A DNA stretch of 64,000 nucleotides from Bacteroidota bacterium (lineage in GTDB: Bacteria; Bacteroidota; Bacteroidia; B-17B0; Aurantibacillaceae), in contig JAJNBG010000003.1 of the NCBI GenBank assembly GCA_021155905.1, forward strand, positions 110,206 to 174,205, written 5' to 3'. Of this stretch, positions 1 to 8,518 are shown piece after piece; position 1 is the first letter of the stretch, and each line of letters opens with the position of its first letter. Made by a program: the position numbers and the translations under genes. The notes beneath the pieces are model-generated. The model saw only the letters and a program-made list of their open reading frames with translations, was not told where the DNA came from and did no database searches.

Positions 1-766
1 CTCCTGAAGCGGCATATAATCCGTTATTGGTTTGGTAATTGACTTGCACACTACCTTTTATCGTACCCTCGGGTGCTGTATTTTCCGGGAGTAAATTCAC
101 TACTCCGGCCAATGCATCTGACCCATAAATTAAACTGGCCGGACCTTTGATCACTTCAATCCTGTTTATTAAAAACTGATCCACTTCAATGCCATGCTCA
201 TCTCCCCATTGCTGACTCTCTTGCCGAACGCCATCAAAAAGGGTCAACACACGATTGTATCCTAATCCTCTGATATAGGGCTTCGAAACATTAGGTCCTG
301 TGCTCAATACGTTTACCCCGGGTACTTTCGCCATAGCATCAATCACATTGGTTGCTGTATTCTGTTCAAGATATTGTTGATCAATAGAAACCATCGGCAC
401 AGGATTCCTTTTTATTTCCGTGGCTTTTGAAACTCCTGTAACAACAACTTCGTTAGCTTCGATGTGTGATTGTTCCATTTCAATTATGATACTCGAGGTT
501 GAGGAAAGATCGATGGTTCTGATAATAGTTTGGTAGCCTAATAACCGAACCTGCAATAAGGTTTTAATAGAGGGCAGATTATGGATTTCAAATGAACCGT
601 CCGTTTTGGAAACACTGGAGCTCTTCAGATCAGGAAAATATAAAATTGCTCCGGGTAAAACTTCCTGTGTCTCCTTATCTTTTATAATTCCGGTAATTGT
701 TGTTTGTGAGTGCATGGCATATGACATGCATAATGCAACGAGATAAATTATTTTTTTGATTGACAT
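1..766 (-). CDS. TonB-dependent outer-membrane receptor, N-terminal part (cut by window edge)
   Basis: The first 255 residues read through without a stop and leave the window at base 1, so the beta-barrel is missing. Residues 1-21 are a signal peptide ending in MHSQ. About 22-105 form a carboxypeptidase-D regulatory-like domain, including a GSFEIHNLP-type strand pair. About 120-250 form the plug domain, with the motifs PGVNVLSTGP, RGLGYNRVLTLFDG and IEVIKGPASLIYGSDALAG. Receptors of this build sit in the outer membrane and import ligands using TonB energy. The ligand cannot be told from the plug. It lies 60 bases downstream of yidD and may be cotranscribed with it and with the small secreted protein further upstream. 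Confidence 0.9.
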   Translation of the reverse strand, partial: MSIKKIIYLVALCMSYAMHSQTTITGIIKDKETQEVLPGAILYFPDLKSSSVSKTDGSFEIHNLPSIKTLLQVRLLGYQTIIRTIDLSSTSSIIIEMEQSHIEANEVVVTGVSKATEIKRNPVPMVSIDQQYLEQNTATNVIDAMAKVPGVNVLSTGPNVSKPYIRGLGYNRVLTLFDGVRQESQQWGDEHGIEVDQFLINRIEVIKGPASLIYGSDALAGVVNLLPENTAPEGTIKGSVQVNYQTNNGLYAASG

Positions 767-801
767 AATGCTTCTTTTTTTTAAGAAATTTATGTTTCGC
801 C

Positions 802-819
802 ATTACGAGGTTTCGTAAT
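802..819 (-). other. Small hairpin in the leader of the TonB receptor gene
   Basis: A perfect 7-base inverted repeat (ATTACGA / TCGTAAT) with a 4-base loop lies between yidD and the receptor start, about 35 bases upstream of the ATG. No U-run follows on the minus strand, so it does not look like a terminator. It could be an operator or an mRNA leader structure; nothing else supports a function. Confidence 0.35.
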
Positions 820-826
820 ACCGCCC

Positions 827-1036
827 TTATTTTACCGGGTCATAGCCGCTTCCTCCCCAGGGATTGCAGCGACAAATGCGTTTTAACGCCATCCAACTAC
901 CTTTAAAAGCGCCGTATTTGTTTACAGCATCCAGTCCATATTGAGAACAGGAGGGCGTAAAGCGACAGGAAGGCTTTAGCATTGGTGATATAGCGTATTG
1001 ATAAAAGCGAATAATCGCTAAAGGTATAAACTTCAT
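827..1036 (-). CDS. yidD: YidD, membrane protein insertion efficiency factor
   Basis: At 69 residues this is the usual short YidD. It has the family signature: an N-terminal amphipathic segment (RFYQYAISP), the cysteine motif [14 protein letters not shown], and the C-terminal [14 protein letters not shown]. YidD is a membrane-associated helper of YidC in inserting inner-membrane proteins. In many bacteria it sits beside rnpA and yidC, but not here. It follows the small secreted protein by about 38 bases and precedes the TonB receptor, all on the minus strand. The identification rests on the full-length motif match. Confidence 0.95.
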   Translation of the reverse strand: MKFIPLAIIRFYQYAISPMLKPSCRFTPSCSQYGLDAVNKYGAFKGSWMALKRICRCNPWGGSGYDPVK

Positions 1037-1074
1037 TTTTTATAGATAATAACTAATTTATTCTTAAAAATAAA

Positions 1075-1440
1075 TCAGGCTACCGGCGGGCCTCTTAAAA
1101 GAGAAGTATTATAATGAAAGGTGGGAATTGAATCCTGGTGATAAAAGAAGGAAACTTCTTTGGCATTTTTTAAAGGAAGAAAATTCAGGATAAACTTGAA
1201 AACCGTGTAATAGACAGGAGTATCGAATTTTTCAAAATCACAATCTTTTGTCCCCGCAGCTTCATTAATACTAATATCAGTTGTTGGCTGTGCTATCGCG
1301 TGGTTATGTCCTAATAAGGCATGTATGTATACCTTGGGAACAGCTGCGAATAAAACAACTCCCAGTAACGTTAAAGAAAAAAATATTTTGAATCTTGTTT
1401 TCAACAGCTCAAATATACATATTATAAGAATACAACACAT
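1075..1440 (-). CDS. Small exported histidine-containing protein with LRGPPVA C-terminus
   Basis: The protein has 121 residues from the ATG at 1440. A longer reading back to about 1578 would run through the tRNA-Arg gene and is rejected. Residues about 11-35 are a hydrophobic signal or anchor. Next come HALLGHNHA, an acidic stretch with CDFEKFDTP, and a C-terminus FHYNTSLLRGPPVA. I recall similar short exported proteins with a His-rich N-terminus and an R(G/A)PP tail lying just ahead of TonB receptors in Bacteroidota, and here it does lie two genes before one. No biochemical role is known to me. A part in ligand uptake with the receptor is only an inference from position. Confidence 0.7.
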   Translation of the reverse strand: MCCILIICIFELLKTRFKIFFSLTLLGVVLFAAVPKVYIHALLGHNHAIAQPTTDISINEAAGTKDCDFEKFDTPVYYTVFKFILNFLPLKNAKEVSFFYHQDSIPTFHYNTSLLRGPPVA

Positions 1441-1503
1441 TCGCTTATAAATCTTTATAGATTTCTGTGATAAATGCAAGCCTATGCAAAATTTATAAAA
1501 ATG

Positions 1504-1530
1504 AAAAAGCCCCTCATTTGAGGAGCTTTT
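1504..1530 (-). terminator. Rho-independent terminator of tRNA-Arg
   Basis: Read on the minus strand, GCTCCTCA pairs with TGAGGGGC (8 pairs, one G-U), followed by five U. It begins a few bases after the 3' end of the tRNA. It should separate the tRNA transcript from the small exported protein gene downstream. Confidence 0.8.
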
Positions 1531-1531
1531 G

Positions 1532-1603
1532 TGGCCCTGCCAGGAATCGAACCTGGATCGTAGGCTTCGGAAACCCATATACTATCCATTGTACTACAAA
1601 GCC
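1532..1603 (-). tRNA. tRNA-Arg, anticodon CCG
   Basis: A full cloverleaf can be drawn in 72 bases. The acceptor arm is GGCTTTG with CAGGGCC (two G-U pairs), and the D arm is GTAC with GTAT. The anticodon arm has loop TTCCGAA, giving anticodon CCG for arginine codon CGG. The T arm is CCAGG-TTCGAAT-CCTGG. The discriminator is A and CCA is not encoded. It reads codon CGG, rare in such AT-rich genomes. Confidence 0.95.
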
Positions 1604-1614
1604 GTTTCATTTAA

Positions 1615-1622
1615 CAAATATA
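1615..1622 (-). promoter_or_regulatory. Bacteroidetes-type -7 box for tRNA-Arg
   Basis: On the minus strand the sequence TATATTTG matches the -7 consensus TAnnTTTG exactly and lies 11 bases before the mature tRNA 5' end, the right place for a short tRNA leader. No TTG is found at the expected -33 distance, so only the -7 element is called. Confidence 0.5.
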
Positions 1623-1680
1623 AGTATTAAATTTATGCTCATAAGCGACAATATTTTATTTTCAACGACGTTATTACAAT

Positions 1681-4011
1681 ATGCAATTAAAAACACTCTT
1701 TTTCCTTCTTTTTTTATTCTTAAAATCGGTTTCATTTTCTCAAGTGAGAATAGGACAATGGGTAGATCATTTATCGTATAATCATGCGAATGGAGTAGCG
1801 AAAGTCGGCAGTCTGGTATATGCCTCCAATGGCTTCGGATTAGAAAAGTATAATATATTAGATAATAATCTTGAAAAATTAACTAAATGTGAGGGATTAT
1901 CTGATGTCGGTGTTAAGTTATTAAGGAAATGCGATTATAATAACTATGTGTTGGTGATATATGATAACACTAATATTGACGTGATAAAGCCGGATGAGAG
2001 CATCGTAAATGTTTCGGACATTAAGAGGAAAATCATCCAGGGAAAAAAATATATAAATGAAATTTCTTTTAAAGGTAGTATAGCCTATATTTCATGTGGG
2101 TTCGGTATCGTCGTGTTTGACACGGAAAAATTCGAAATAAAAGACACATATTTTTTAGGGAATGGAATTGCGAATTATGAAGTTTACCAGGTTGCTAAAA
2201 ATGATACAGCACTCTTTGCGGCTACTCCGATAGGCATATTTTATGGGAACGTAAATAATAATTTAAGTAATTATCAGAACTGGAAGCCTTTAAATACCGG
2301 ATTGGCGGCTGGGCCCTATAATTCGATTGTGAATTTTAACGGAAAAATTATTGCCAATTATTCTGAAAAATTAAGATCCGGAAATTCATTTAGAGATACT
2401 CTGTATGAATATACATCAACCGGTTGGGTAAAGTATTCTATTAATTTTAATCACGCCGGATCAGAGAATAGAAAGCTGATTGAGTATTCTAAATTTAATA
2501 AGCTGTTGATTATGGATCAGTGGGGTGTTGCGGAATTTTCATCCTCGGGCTCCCGTATAAATTATCTTACAGGCTATGGTTTTGGAGATTCTCAGATAAA
2601 CGACGTTTATTATGAAAATGATAATATTTTTTGGGTAGCGGACCAGGCTTATGGCTTAATTAAATCCGGTGGCGCTTCATGGGCACCAAATGAGGTTATT
2701 AAACTAAACGGACCATCTAACAATTTTGTCAACGATCTTGATATTAAAGATGGTAAGGTTGTGTTTGCACCGGTTAATCTTGGTGCAGTTTATAGTCCGC
2801 AGTATAAAAAAGACATGCCAAATTCATATAATGAAGGGGACTGGACATCGCTTAGAAGTATAATTCCTGACTCGATAAAAGATATCAATGCAGTGGCCAT
2901 CGACCCAAATGATAAAGAGCACATTGCGTTTGCCTGCATGGAGGACGTTCTGGAGATGAAATCAGATCAGGTGATGGGCGTTTACGCTTATGGAAATAGT
3001 CCTATAATAGGATGGAACGGAACAGATGATGTACGTATATCTGGCGTTAGTTTCGATAGAAATTCAAATTTGTGGGCATCCATCACGATCGGGAAAAAAT
3101 GTGTTGCAGTCAAAAAACCAAATAACACCTGGACGCTTCTTGATTTTGAACAATTTGTGGTTCAGCCGACAATCACAAAAATTATTTTTGATAAATATGA
3201 TCAGGCCTGGATTGTTATGCCAAGAAACATTGGTTTAATGATTTATAAAGACGTCAATGGCTTAAGTCAGCCAAATGCCTCAAATACAAAATTTTTAAGT
3301 ATTTCTGAAGGTAACGGACATTTGCCATCCGTTGATGTGAAATCAATTTGTGAAGATAAAGATGGTCACATATGGGTTGGCACGGCCAAGGGAGTGAGTG
3401 TTTTTTATAATCCGGAAAATGTATTTACCAATTCAAATTGGGATGGTCAGCAAATTTTAATTGAACAGGATGGCCATGTCCAGATACTTTTGGAAAATGA
3501 TGTTATTACCGCTATTGCGGTTGATGGTGTTAATCGAAAATGGATAGGTACAGAAAGTTCCGGTGTTTATTGTCTTTCTCCGGATGGCCAGGAACAGATA
3601 TATCATTTCACAGAAGATAACAGTCCTTTGTATTCGAATCTCATCCGGGATATTGTTACCGACGAAACCACCGGTGATGTGTTTATTGGTTCAGAAAAGG
3701 GTATTCAAACATTCCGGACTCCGATTATTAAAGGCTTCGAAGATTTTACCACGGTACATGCGTATCCCAACCCAATCAGGCCGGGAAATTCATCACCTGT
3801 TTACATTACCGGTTTAATAGATGAAGCTGATGTTAAAATTACAGATGTCGCCGGAAATTTAATTTGGTCGACAAAATCGCAGGGCGGACAGGTTGCCTGG
3901 AATCTTCAGTCATTTAGTGGAACAAAAGCAGCCAGTGGGGTTTATATGATCTATTGTTCTTCCGCAAACGGAGATAAATCAGCCACCGCCAAATTATTGA
4001 TCATTAATTAA
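1681..4011 (+). CDS. porZ: PorZ-like type IX secretion protein with beta-propeller
   Basis: The 776-residue product has a signal peptide (about 1-21, ending SFSQ) and starts at once with the PorZ-type RIGQWVDHLSYNHANGVA. Two sets of propeller blades follow, with blade motifs such as DKYDQAWIVMP, DKDGHIWVGTAKGVSVF and DGVNRKWIGTESSGVY. A C-terminal Ig-like sorting-type domain covers about 690-776 (AYPNPIRPG, GVYMIY). PorZ belongs to the cell-surface attachment complex of the type IX system, with PorU, PorV and PorQ, and binds A-LPS. The other attachment-complex genes are not in the window. The stop overlaps the recO start by one base, so the two are coupled. The two-component-regulator-like blades could mislead automatic naming; the N-terminus supports PorZ. 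Confidence 0.85.
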   Translation: MQLKTLFFLLFLFLKSVSFSQVRIGQWVDHLSYNHANGVAKVGSLVYASNGFGLEKYNILDNNLEKLTKCEGLSDVGVKLLRKCDYNNYVLVIYDNTNIDVIKPDESIVNVSDIKRKIIQGKKYINEISFKGSIAYISCGFGIVVFDTEKFEIKDTYFLGNGIANYEVYQVAKNDTALFAATPIGIFYGNVNNNLSNYQNWKPLNTGLAAGPYNSIVNFNGKIIANYSEKLRSGNSFRDTLYEYTSTGWVKYSINFNHAGSENRKLIEYSKFNKLLIMDQWGVAEFSSSGSRINYLTGYGFGDSQINDVYYENDNIFWVADQAYGLIKSGGASWAPNEVIKLNGPSNNFVNDLDIKDGKVVFAPVNLGAVYSPQYKKDMPNSYNEGDWTSLRSIIPDSIKDINAVAIDPNDKEHIAFACMEDVLEMKSDQVMGVYAYGNSPIIGWNGTDDVRISGVSFDRNSNLWASITIGKKCVAVKKPNNTWTLLDFEQFVVQPTITKIIFDKYDQAWIVMPRNIGLMIYKDVNGLSQPNASNTKFLSISEGNGHLPSVDVKSICEDKDGHIWVGTAKGVSVFYNPENVFTNSNWDGQQILIEQDGHVQILLENDVITAIAVDGVNRKWIGTESSGVYCLSPDGQEQIYHFTEDNSPLYSNLIRDIVTDETTGDVFIGSEKGIQTFRTPIIKGFEDFTTVHAYPNPIRPGNSSPVYITGLIDEADVKITDVAGNLIWSTKSQGGQVAWNLQSFSGTKAASGVYMIYCSSANGDKSATAKLLIIN

Positions 4012-4739
4012 TGCTTTACACCACTCAGGGCATTGTTTTGCATAACATAAAATATGCCGACAAAAAAATCATTTCAAAAATTTACACTAGAGATTTTGGT
4101 TTAATATCTGCCAATATAAATATTGGAACAGGATCAAAAGCAAAAATAAAATCGGGAAGTATTCAACCTTTGACTCAGATTGAATGCGTGGTTTCTTTAA
4201 AAGAAAACAAGGAAATTCAGCAGATGACCGAGGTAAAATGTCTGTACGTTTATAATGATCTTCAGCATAATTTCAGTAAGCTGTGCATCGCACAGTTTTT
4301 AAACGAGATTTTATATAAATGCCTTAAAGAAGAGACACCAAATGACGATCTTTTTGACCTGATTTGCCGTACCTATCAATGGCTGGATAAAGCGGAAGAG
4401 AATTATCTTGATACACACATTTATTTTTTGTTTGAGTTAACGAAGCATTTAGGGTTTTATCCGGTTAATAACAGAGATAAAACACATTTATATTTTGACA
4501 CACTGGAAGGTAAGTTTAGTGTATCCACACAAAGTTTTCCTTTGGGCTTTGATCACTGGCAATCAGGATTATTCGCGGAGTTGTTCTCTTATTCAATGAC
4601 TAATCAAAAAAAAATAAACAGGAGCGAACGACTGGCGCTTTTAGATTGTTTAATTCATTATTATAAAATGCAGATTCCGGGCTTGATTGAATTAAAGTCT
4701 TACAGGGTCATGCAGGAAATGGTGATTGAAATGCAGTAA
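4011..4739 (+). CDS. recO: DNA repair protein RecO
   Basis: The 242-residue protein begins with the typical RecO OB-fold N-terminus (TTQGIVLHNIKYADKKIISKIYTRDFGL) and continues with the helical C-terminal domain, of normal length for the family. RecO helps RecR load RecA onto SSB-coated single-stranded DNA in recombinational repair. The four zinc-binding cysteines of some RecO proteins are not evident, as in other Bacteroidota. Its ATG shares a base with the porZ stop (TAATG), so translation is probably coupled. It converges on terC, with six bases between the stop codons. Confidence 0.93.
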   Translation: MLYTTQGIVLHNIKYADKKIISKIYTRDFGLISANINIGTGSKAKIKSGSIQPLTQIECVVSLKENKEIQQMTEVKCLYVYNDLQHNFSKLCIAQFLNEILYKCLKEETPNDDLFDLICRTYQWLDKAEENYLDTHIYFLFELTKHLGFYPVNNRDKTHLYFDTLEGKFSVSTQSFPLGFDHWQSGLFAELFSYSMTNQKKINRSERLALLDCLIHYYKMQIPGLIELKSYRVMQEMVIEMQ

Positions 4740-4745
4740 AAAAAC

Positions 4746-5540
4746 TTAATCTTCCTGTTTAAAATCTTTGGAGCGTTTCAATTTTCGTTCCTTAATATTA
4801 AAAAACTCAATCAGCATTGCAAACGCTAAAGCGATATAAGCGTAGTTCTTATTCAGCTCAATATGTTTTTCATGCGAAACAGACGTATTATAGCTATCAA
4901 TTATGGCTTCAGCAACTAAAATACCCCCGATAACCAATAAAAAACATAAGGCGATCATTTTTATTCCCGGGTTTTTATTAATAAAATCAGCAACAAGTCC
5001 AGAGAATAATATCATTAAAAGCATGGAAATCACAACTGCTGACACCATGATTAAAACAACACCTGAAAGCCCTACGGCCGCTAATATACTGTCAAAAGAA
5101 AATACAAAATCGATAATGATGATCTGAAGGATGATAGCCTGAAATGTTGACTTCCCTTTTTTGCCCGGGCCAATCTCATCTTCATCCCCATGAATGTGCT
5201 CCTGTATCTCCTGCCAGGTTTTCACTAAAAGAAAAATACCACCACTAATCAGAATGATCGCTTTTCCGGAAACACCATAAGCTCCAAGGTAAAAGAATGG
5301 CTCTTTTAGCCCGGCAATATAACCTACAAAAAACAGGAGAACCGTTCTCACGACCAGGGCTAATAATAAACCTATTGTCCTCGCTTTTGATTGTTGTTCC
5401 CGTGGAAGTTTGTCAACAGCTATCGAGATAAAAATAATATTATCAATACCTAAAATGATCTCTAAAACTGTTAAAGTCAATAAGCTGATTAGTCCATTGA
5501 TTGTAAGTAACTGTGATAGATCGGAAGAGAAGCTGTGCAT
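4746..5540 (-). CDS. TerC family integral membrane protein
   Basis: The 264-residue protein has about seven to eight membrane segments and the two conserved acidic motifs of TerC: EIILGIDNIIFISI near the N-terminus and IDFVFSFDSILAAVGL in the middle. A charged cytoplasmic loop (EHIHGDEDEIGPGKKGK) lies between. I chose the ATG at 5540; an upstream TTG at 5558 would add only six residues. TerC proteins are linked to tellurite resistance and, in several bacteria, to manganese export that supplies metal to exported enzymes. No ter operon is nearby, so a metal-transport role is more likely than tellurite resistance. The C-terminus is basic. Confidence 0.88.
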   Translation of the reverse strand: MHSFSSDLSQLLTINGLISLLTLTVLEIILGIDNIIFISIAVDKLPREQQSKARTIGLLLALVVRTVLLFFVGYIAGLKEPFFYLGAYGVSGKAIILISGGIFLLVKTWQEIQEHIHGDEDEIGPGKKGKSTFQAIILQIIIIDFVFSFDSILAAVGLSGVVLIMVSAVVISMLLMILFSGLVADFINKNPGIKMIALCFLLVIGGILVAEAIIDSYNTSVSHEKHIELNKNYAYIALAFAMLIEFFNIKERKLKRSKDFKQED

Positions 5541-5627
5541 ATTTGAATGAAAACACAAATATAGCCCCTTTTTAAATGTTTACCTAAAAAATATTCTATT
5601 TGATAATCAGCTGGTTATGATAAAAAT

Positions 5628-5652
5628 TAGTACTATGTGTTGCAAGGTACTA
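5628..5652 (+). promoter_or_regulatory. Palindromic operator candidate over the -33 element
   Basis: TAGTAC and GTACTA are exact inverted repeats 13 bases apart; inside them TG and CA also match, giving TAGTACnnTGn6CAnnGTACTA. The site covers the -33 TTG of the promoter below. A further AGTACTA lies at 5697-5703, just after the likely transcription start. The second gene of this operon encodes a PadR repressor, so autoregulation at this site is a natural guess. The 309-base gap 5541-5849 otherwise holds this promoter and an AT-rich leader of about 170 bases with a weak TTCACC/GGTGAA pairing. Confidence 0.5.
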
Positions 5653-5671
5653 AAATAAAAACATATCTTTG
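5640..5671 (+). promoter_or_regulatory. Promoter of the PadR-PspC operon
   Basis: TTG at 5640-5642 and TATCTTTG at 5664-5671 are 21 bases apart, matching the Bacteroidetes sigma factor consensus (TTTG, 19-21 bases, TAnnTTTG). Transcription would start near 5678, leaving a leader of about 170 bases before the first gene at 5850. Confidence 0.65.
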
Positions 5672-5849
5672 TCAAGCATAATAATAAAGATGACCCAGTA
5701 CTAAAAAACGTTCTTTTTTTAATTCTCTCTTTAAACTGCAGAATAAAATGAATTAAGAGACATTCACCTTGAAAAACTTAAAAACGCGATTTGAGAAGCA
5801 GGGTGGGTGAAAATGCGAAAAGTATATAATAATTTAAAAAAACTAAAAA

Positions 5850-6200
5850 ATGAAAACGCTAATTAAAAAATCAATCATCCTCATGACGGCAGGATTTTTA
5901 TTTAGTTTTAATTTAAAAGCTAAAGAAAGTGAGACGCCAAAAACGGTAATGATATCAGAGGCCAATAAAGCGATTAAAGAACATATTAAATTTCCTAATT
6001 TGTTAATGCACTTTAACCAGGAGGAAAAAGTTAACGTTGTTTTTACGGTTAATGAAACAGGCCAGGTAAATTTGGTGATTGCCAATACGCAAAACGAGAT
6101 CCTTAAAAAATCAATTGAAGCACAATTTATGAAACTGAAGCTTGAGCATTTAAAGGCCGATAATGCTTACAGTGTAGTGTTTAACTTTAAAACAATATAA
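5850..6200 (+). CDS. Small exported protein of the PadR-PspC operon
   Basis: A 116-residue protein with a signal peptide (about 1-25, ending LKAKE). The mature part resembles the compact beta-alpha-beta fold of a TonB C-terminal domain: FPNLLMHFNQEEKVNVVFTV followed by NETGQVNLVIANTQ and a helix EILKKSIEAQF. It lacks the membrane anchor and proline-rich spacer of TonB. It is first in the operon and stops two bases before the PadR start. Small proteins of this kind commonly precede PadR-PspC pairs in Bacteroidota; their role is unknown. A periplasmic sensor or effector of the cassette is possible but not shown. Confidence 0.75.
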   Translation: MKTLIKKSIILMTAGFLFSFNLKAKESETPKTVMISEANKAIKEHIKFPNLLMHFNQEEKVNVVFTVNETGQVNLVIANTQNEILKKSIEAQFMKLKLEHLKADNAYSVVFNFKTI

Positions 6201-6202
6201 TC

Positions 6203-6538
6203 ATGGTAAATTCAGAGAACACAAAAGCCCAAATGCGCAAAGGTGTTCTGGAACTCTGCATACTTTCCATACTTTCTCAGGGCGATGCCTATCCAACGGA
6301 AATCATTGAGAAATTAAAGGAAACAAAGTTAGTAGTAGTCGAAGGAACGCTTTACCCACTTTTAACACGTTTAAAAAACACAGGTTTGCTTACATACAGA
6401 TGGGAAGAAAGCACCTCCGGTCCTCCCCGTAAATATTATATGCTTACAGAAATAGGCGTTACTTATTTAAAGGAGTTGCATCTCTCGTGGTATGAATTGG
6501 TTGATGCCGTAAACAAAACTATTAATAAACAAGACTAA
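6203..6538 (+). CDS. PadR family transcriptional regulator
   Basis: The 111-residue protein is a compact PadR winged helix. It contains the family signature MRKGVLELCILSILSQGDAYPTEI, the wing and recognition region VEGTLYPLLTRLKNTGLLTYRWEES, GPPRKYYMLTEIG, and a C-terminal dimerisation helix. PadR proteins are mostly repressors that bind palindromes near their own promoter. It lies between the small exported protein and the PspC gene with gaps of 2 and 11 bases, so all three should share one mRNA. The palindrome at 5628-5652 is the best operator candidate. Confidence 0.92.
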   Translation: MVNSENTKAQMRKGVLELCILSILSQGDAYPTEIIEKLKETKLVVVEGTLYPLLTRLKNTGLLTYRWEESTSGPPRKYYMLTEIGVTYLKELHLSWYELVDAVNKTINKQD

Positions 6539-6549
6539 AAAACAGTATT

Positions 6550-8376
6550 ATGAATAAAACAGTGACTATAAATATAAGCGGCATTATTTTTCATATTGAA
6601 GAAGATGCTTTTGATAAGTTAAGTAAATACTTGTCGACCATTAAGGGTTATTTTAATAAGGCAGATGGTGGAAATGAAATCATGAGCGACATTGAAGCGC
6701 GTATTGCTGAAATGCTTCAAAGCAAAACGAGCGCTGTAAAACAGGTTGTTTTGATGAGCGATGTTGATTTTGTAATGGACGCTATGGGTAAACCTGAGGA
6801 ATTTGCAGGTGATGCTTCCGACAATACCGGTTCTTCGGACCGTGCAGAGAGTTATGATGCTTACGAAAACGGTGAGCCAATAAAAAAACGTTTATACCGC
6901 GATGGAGACAGTAAAGTTTTGGGCGGGGTATGCTCAGGTATCGGACATTATTTCGGAATAGATCCGGTTTGGTTGAGAATAGCGTTATTGTTGATGTTCT
7001 TCTTTGCTGGTACGGGATTGTTATTATACATCATCCTTTGGATTGCAATACCTGAAGCCAAAACGACGACAGAACGTTTGGCGATGAAAGGGGAGAAGGC
7101 TGATATCAATAATATCTCCAAAGCTGTAAAAGAAGAAGCTGAGCAATTAAAAAAACGTATGGAAAAATACGGTAGTGAATTTAAGAACATGGCTGCCAGG
7201 AATGCGCCAAGAAATTCGGTTGAAAAAATAATTGATTTCGTAGGAGATGTGCTGATTAATATAGGAAGGGTTCTTTTGAAAATCATCGGCGTATGTATGG
7301 TCATTTTTGGAGTGATATTTTTCCTCGGACTGTTTGGTTCAGTGTTCGGAATGTCTTTTATGACAAGCAATGTGGAAGTTCAGGAATGGATTGATATGGT
7401 ATTAATGGATGGTAAGGATTTTTACTTTGGATTGTTTGGTATTTCCTTATTCTTTGGTATACCAATCATGATGATCATCTACGCTGGTATAAAAATCCTT
7501 TTTAAATTAAAATACTCCAACCGTTGGGTTAATTTAAGCGCGGGTGTTCTTTGGTTATTTGGATTTGTAATGTGCCTGTATGTGGGTATCAAAACAGGTG
7601 CCGATTTTAGTAAAGAAGCCAAAGTGCGTGAGAAGATAGAGGTTAAACCATATGATACATTGATCCTGAAATTGAATCAAGTGCCTGTTAACCTTTCTGA
7701 AGTTCAGGCAAGCACTGATGATCATGATTATTATGATAATGAGGGATTAAAAATAAACAGACATCATCAGGATGATTATATGATAGGTAAACACAATGGT
7801 GAAAAATATTTATTAGGTCATGCACACTTAAATATTATCAAATCTCAAACAGATAGAATTGAGATGATAATAGTAAAAGAATCTAAAGGAAATAACAAAA
7901 ACATTGCTAACGAAAGAGCTAAAAATATAGTCTATTTGACTAACCAAACAGATAGTGTTATTGCTTTTGATAATTTATTCAGAGTTGGTAACGCAGATAA
8001 ATTCAGAGCACAGGATGTGACGGTGATTTTGAAATTACCTGTAAACAAAGTGGTTTACCTTGATAAATCTTTGTTGGGTTTTATTTATGACGTTGAGAAT
8101 ACAACGAATACATATGATGGCGACATGATTAACAGAAGATGGATGATGACGGAATACGGTTTAAAATGTATCGATTGCGATGGTTTAAATAATTCATATG
8201 AAGAGGAACATGAGTTACCAGTTCCTCCGTCAGCTCCCGGAGCACCAACCATCAACATCAATGATAAAGGTGTGATCATTAATGAAGAAGGAATACATAT
8301 CGATGATAAAAAGGACACGAAAGTTACGATTGATAAGCACGGTGTGCATATAGAAACAGATAAAAACAAAAAATAG
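6550..8376 (+). CDS. PspC-domain membrane protein with adhesin-like C-terminal part
   Basis: The 608-residue protein has a cytoplasmic N-terminal part (1-110), including an acidic segment that ends ARIAEMLQ. A PspC domain follows at about 113-171 (RDGDSKVLGGVCSGIGHYFGI, then a membrane helix). Three more membrane helices lie around 238-262, 290-318 and 335-355. A long C-terminal domain of beta strands resembles the DUF2807/toast-rack type. The last 35 residues repeat the pattern GVxIxxxGIHID. PspC-domain proteins belong to envelope-stress responses. Pairing with an upstream PadR regulator is common in this phylum. The sensed signal is unknown. Confidence 0.88.
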   Translation: MNKTVTINISGIIFHIEEDAFDKLSKYLSTIKGYFNKADGGNEIMSDIEARIAEMLQSKTSAVKQVVLMSDVDFVMDAMGKPEEFAGDASDNTGSSDRAESYDAYENGEPIKKRLYRDGDSKVLGGVCSGIGHYFGIDPVWLRIALLLMFFFAGTGLLLYIILWIAIPEAKTTTERLAMKGEKADINNISKAVKEEAEQLKKRMEKYGSEFKNMAARNAPRNSVEKIIDFVGDVLINIGRVLLKIIGVCMVIFGVIFFLGLFGSVFGMSFMTSNVEVQEWIDMVLMDGKDFYFGLFGISLFFGIPIMMIIYAGIKILFKLKYSNRWVNLSAGVLWLFGFVMCLYVGIKTGADFSKEAKVREKIEVKPYDTLILKLNQVPVNLSEVQASTDDHDYYDNEGLKINRHHQDDYMIGKHNGEKYLLGHAHLNIIKSQTDRIEMIIVKESKGNNKNIANERAKNIVYLTNQTDSVIAFDNLFRVGNADKFRAQDVTVILKLPVNKVVYLDKSLLGFIYDVENTTNTYDGDMINRRWMMTEYGLKCIDCDGLNNSYEEEHELPVPPSAPGAPTININDKGVIINEEGIHIDDKKDTKVTIDKHGVHIETDKNKK

Positions 8377-8400
8377 TTCTTACTAAAAAACACTTTATGG

Positions 8401-8439
8401 TTGAGCATCTTTACCGCTAATATGGCGGTAAAGACTCAA
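8401..8439 (+). other. Strong two-part hairpin between the PspC and DUF4407 genes
   Basis: An inner perfect 8-base stem (TTTACCGC / GCGGTAAA, 7-base loop) is extended across a small internal bulge by TTGAG / CTCAA. No U-run follows, so it is not a standard terminator. It may protect or process the mRNA between the two genes, or partly separate their expression. Confidence 0.5.
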
Positions 8440-8518
8440 ACTGATCTGAAGATAGTGAGTAAATAATATTGCGTATCAACTGGAAAAGTTTTTTTAAAAA
8501 AAATAGTTCGGCTCAAAC

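Noticed and set aside
1441..1578. N-terminal extension of the small LRGPP-tail protein
   Set aside because: It would be translated through the tRNA-Arg gene and its terminator; the ATG at 1440 directly precedes the hydrophobic segment.
4746..5540. TerC as part of a tellurite-resistance or phage-defence ter cluster
   Set aside because: No TerD, TerZ or TerA-like gene nearby; a lone TerC is more likely a metal transporter.
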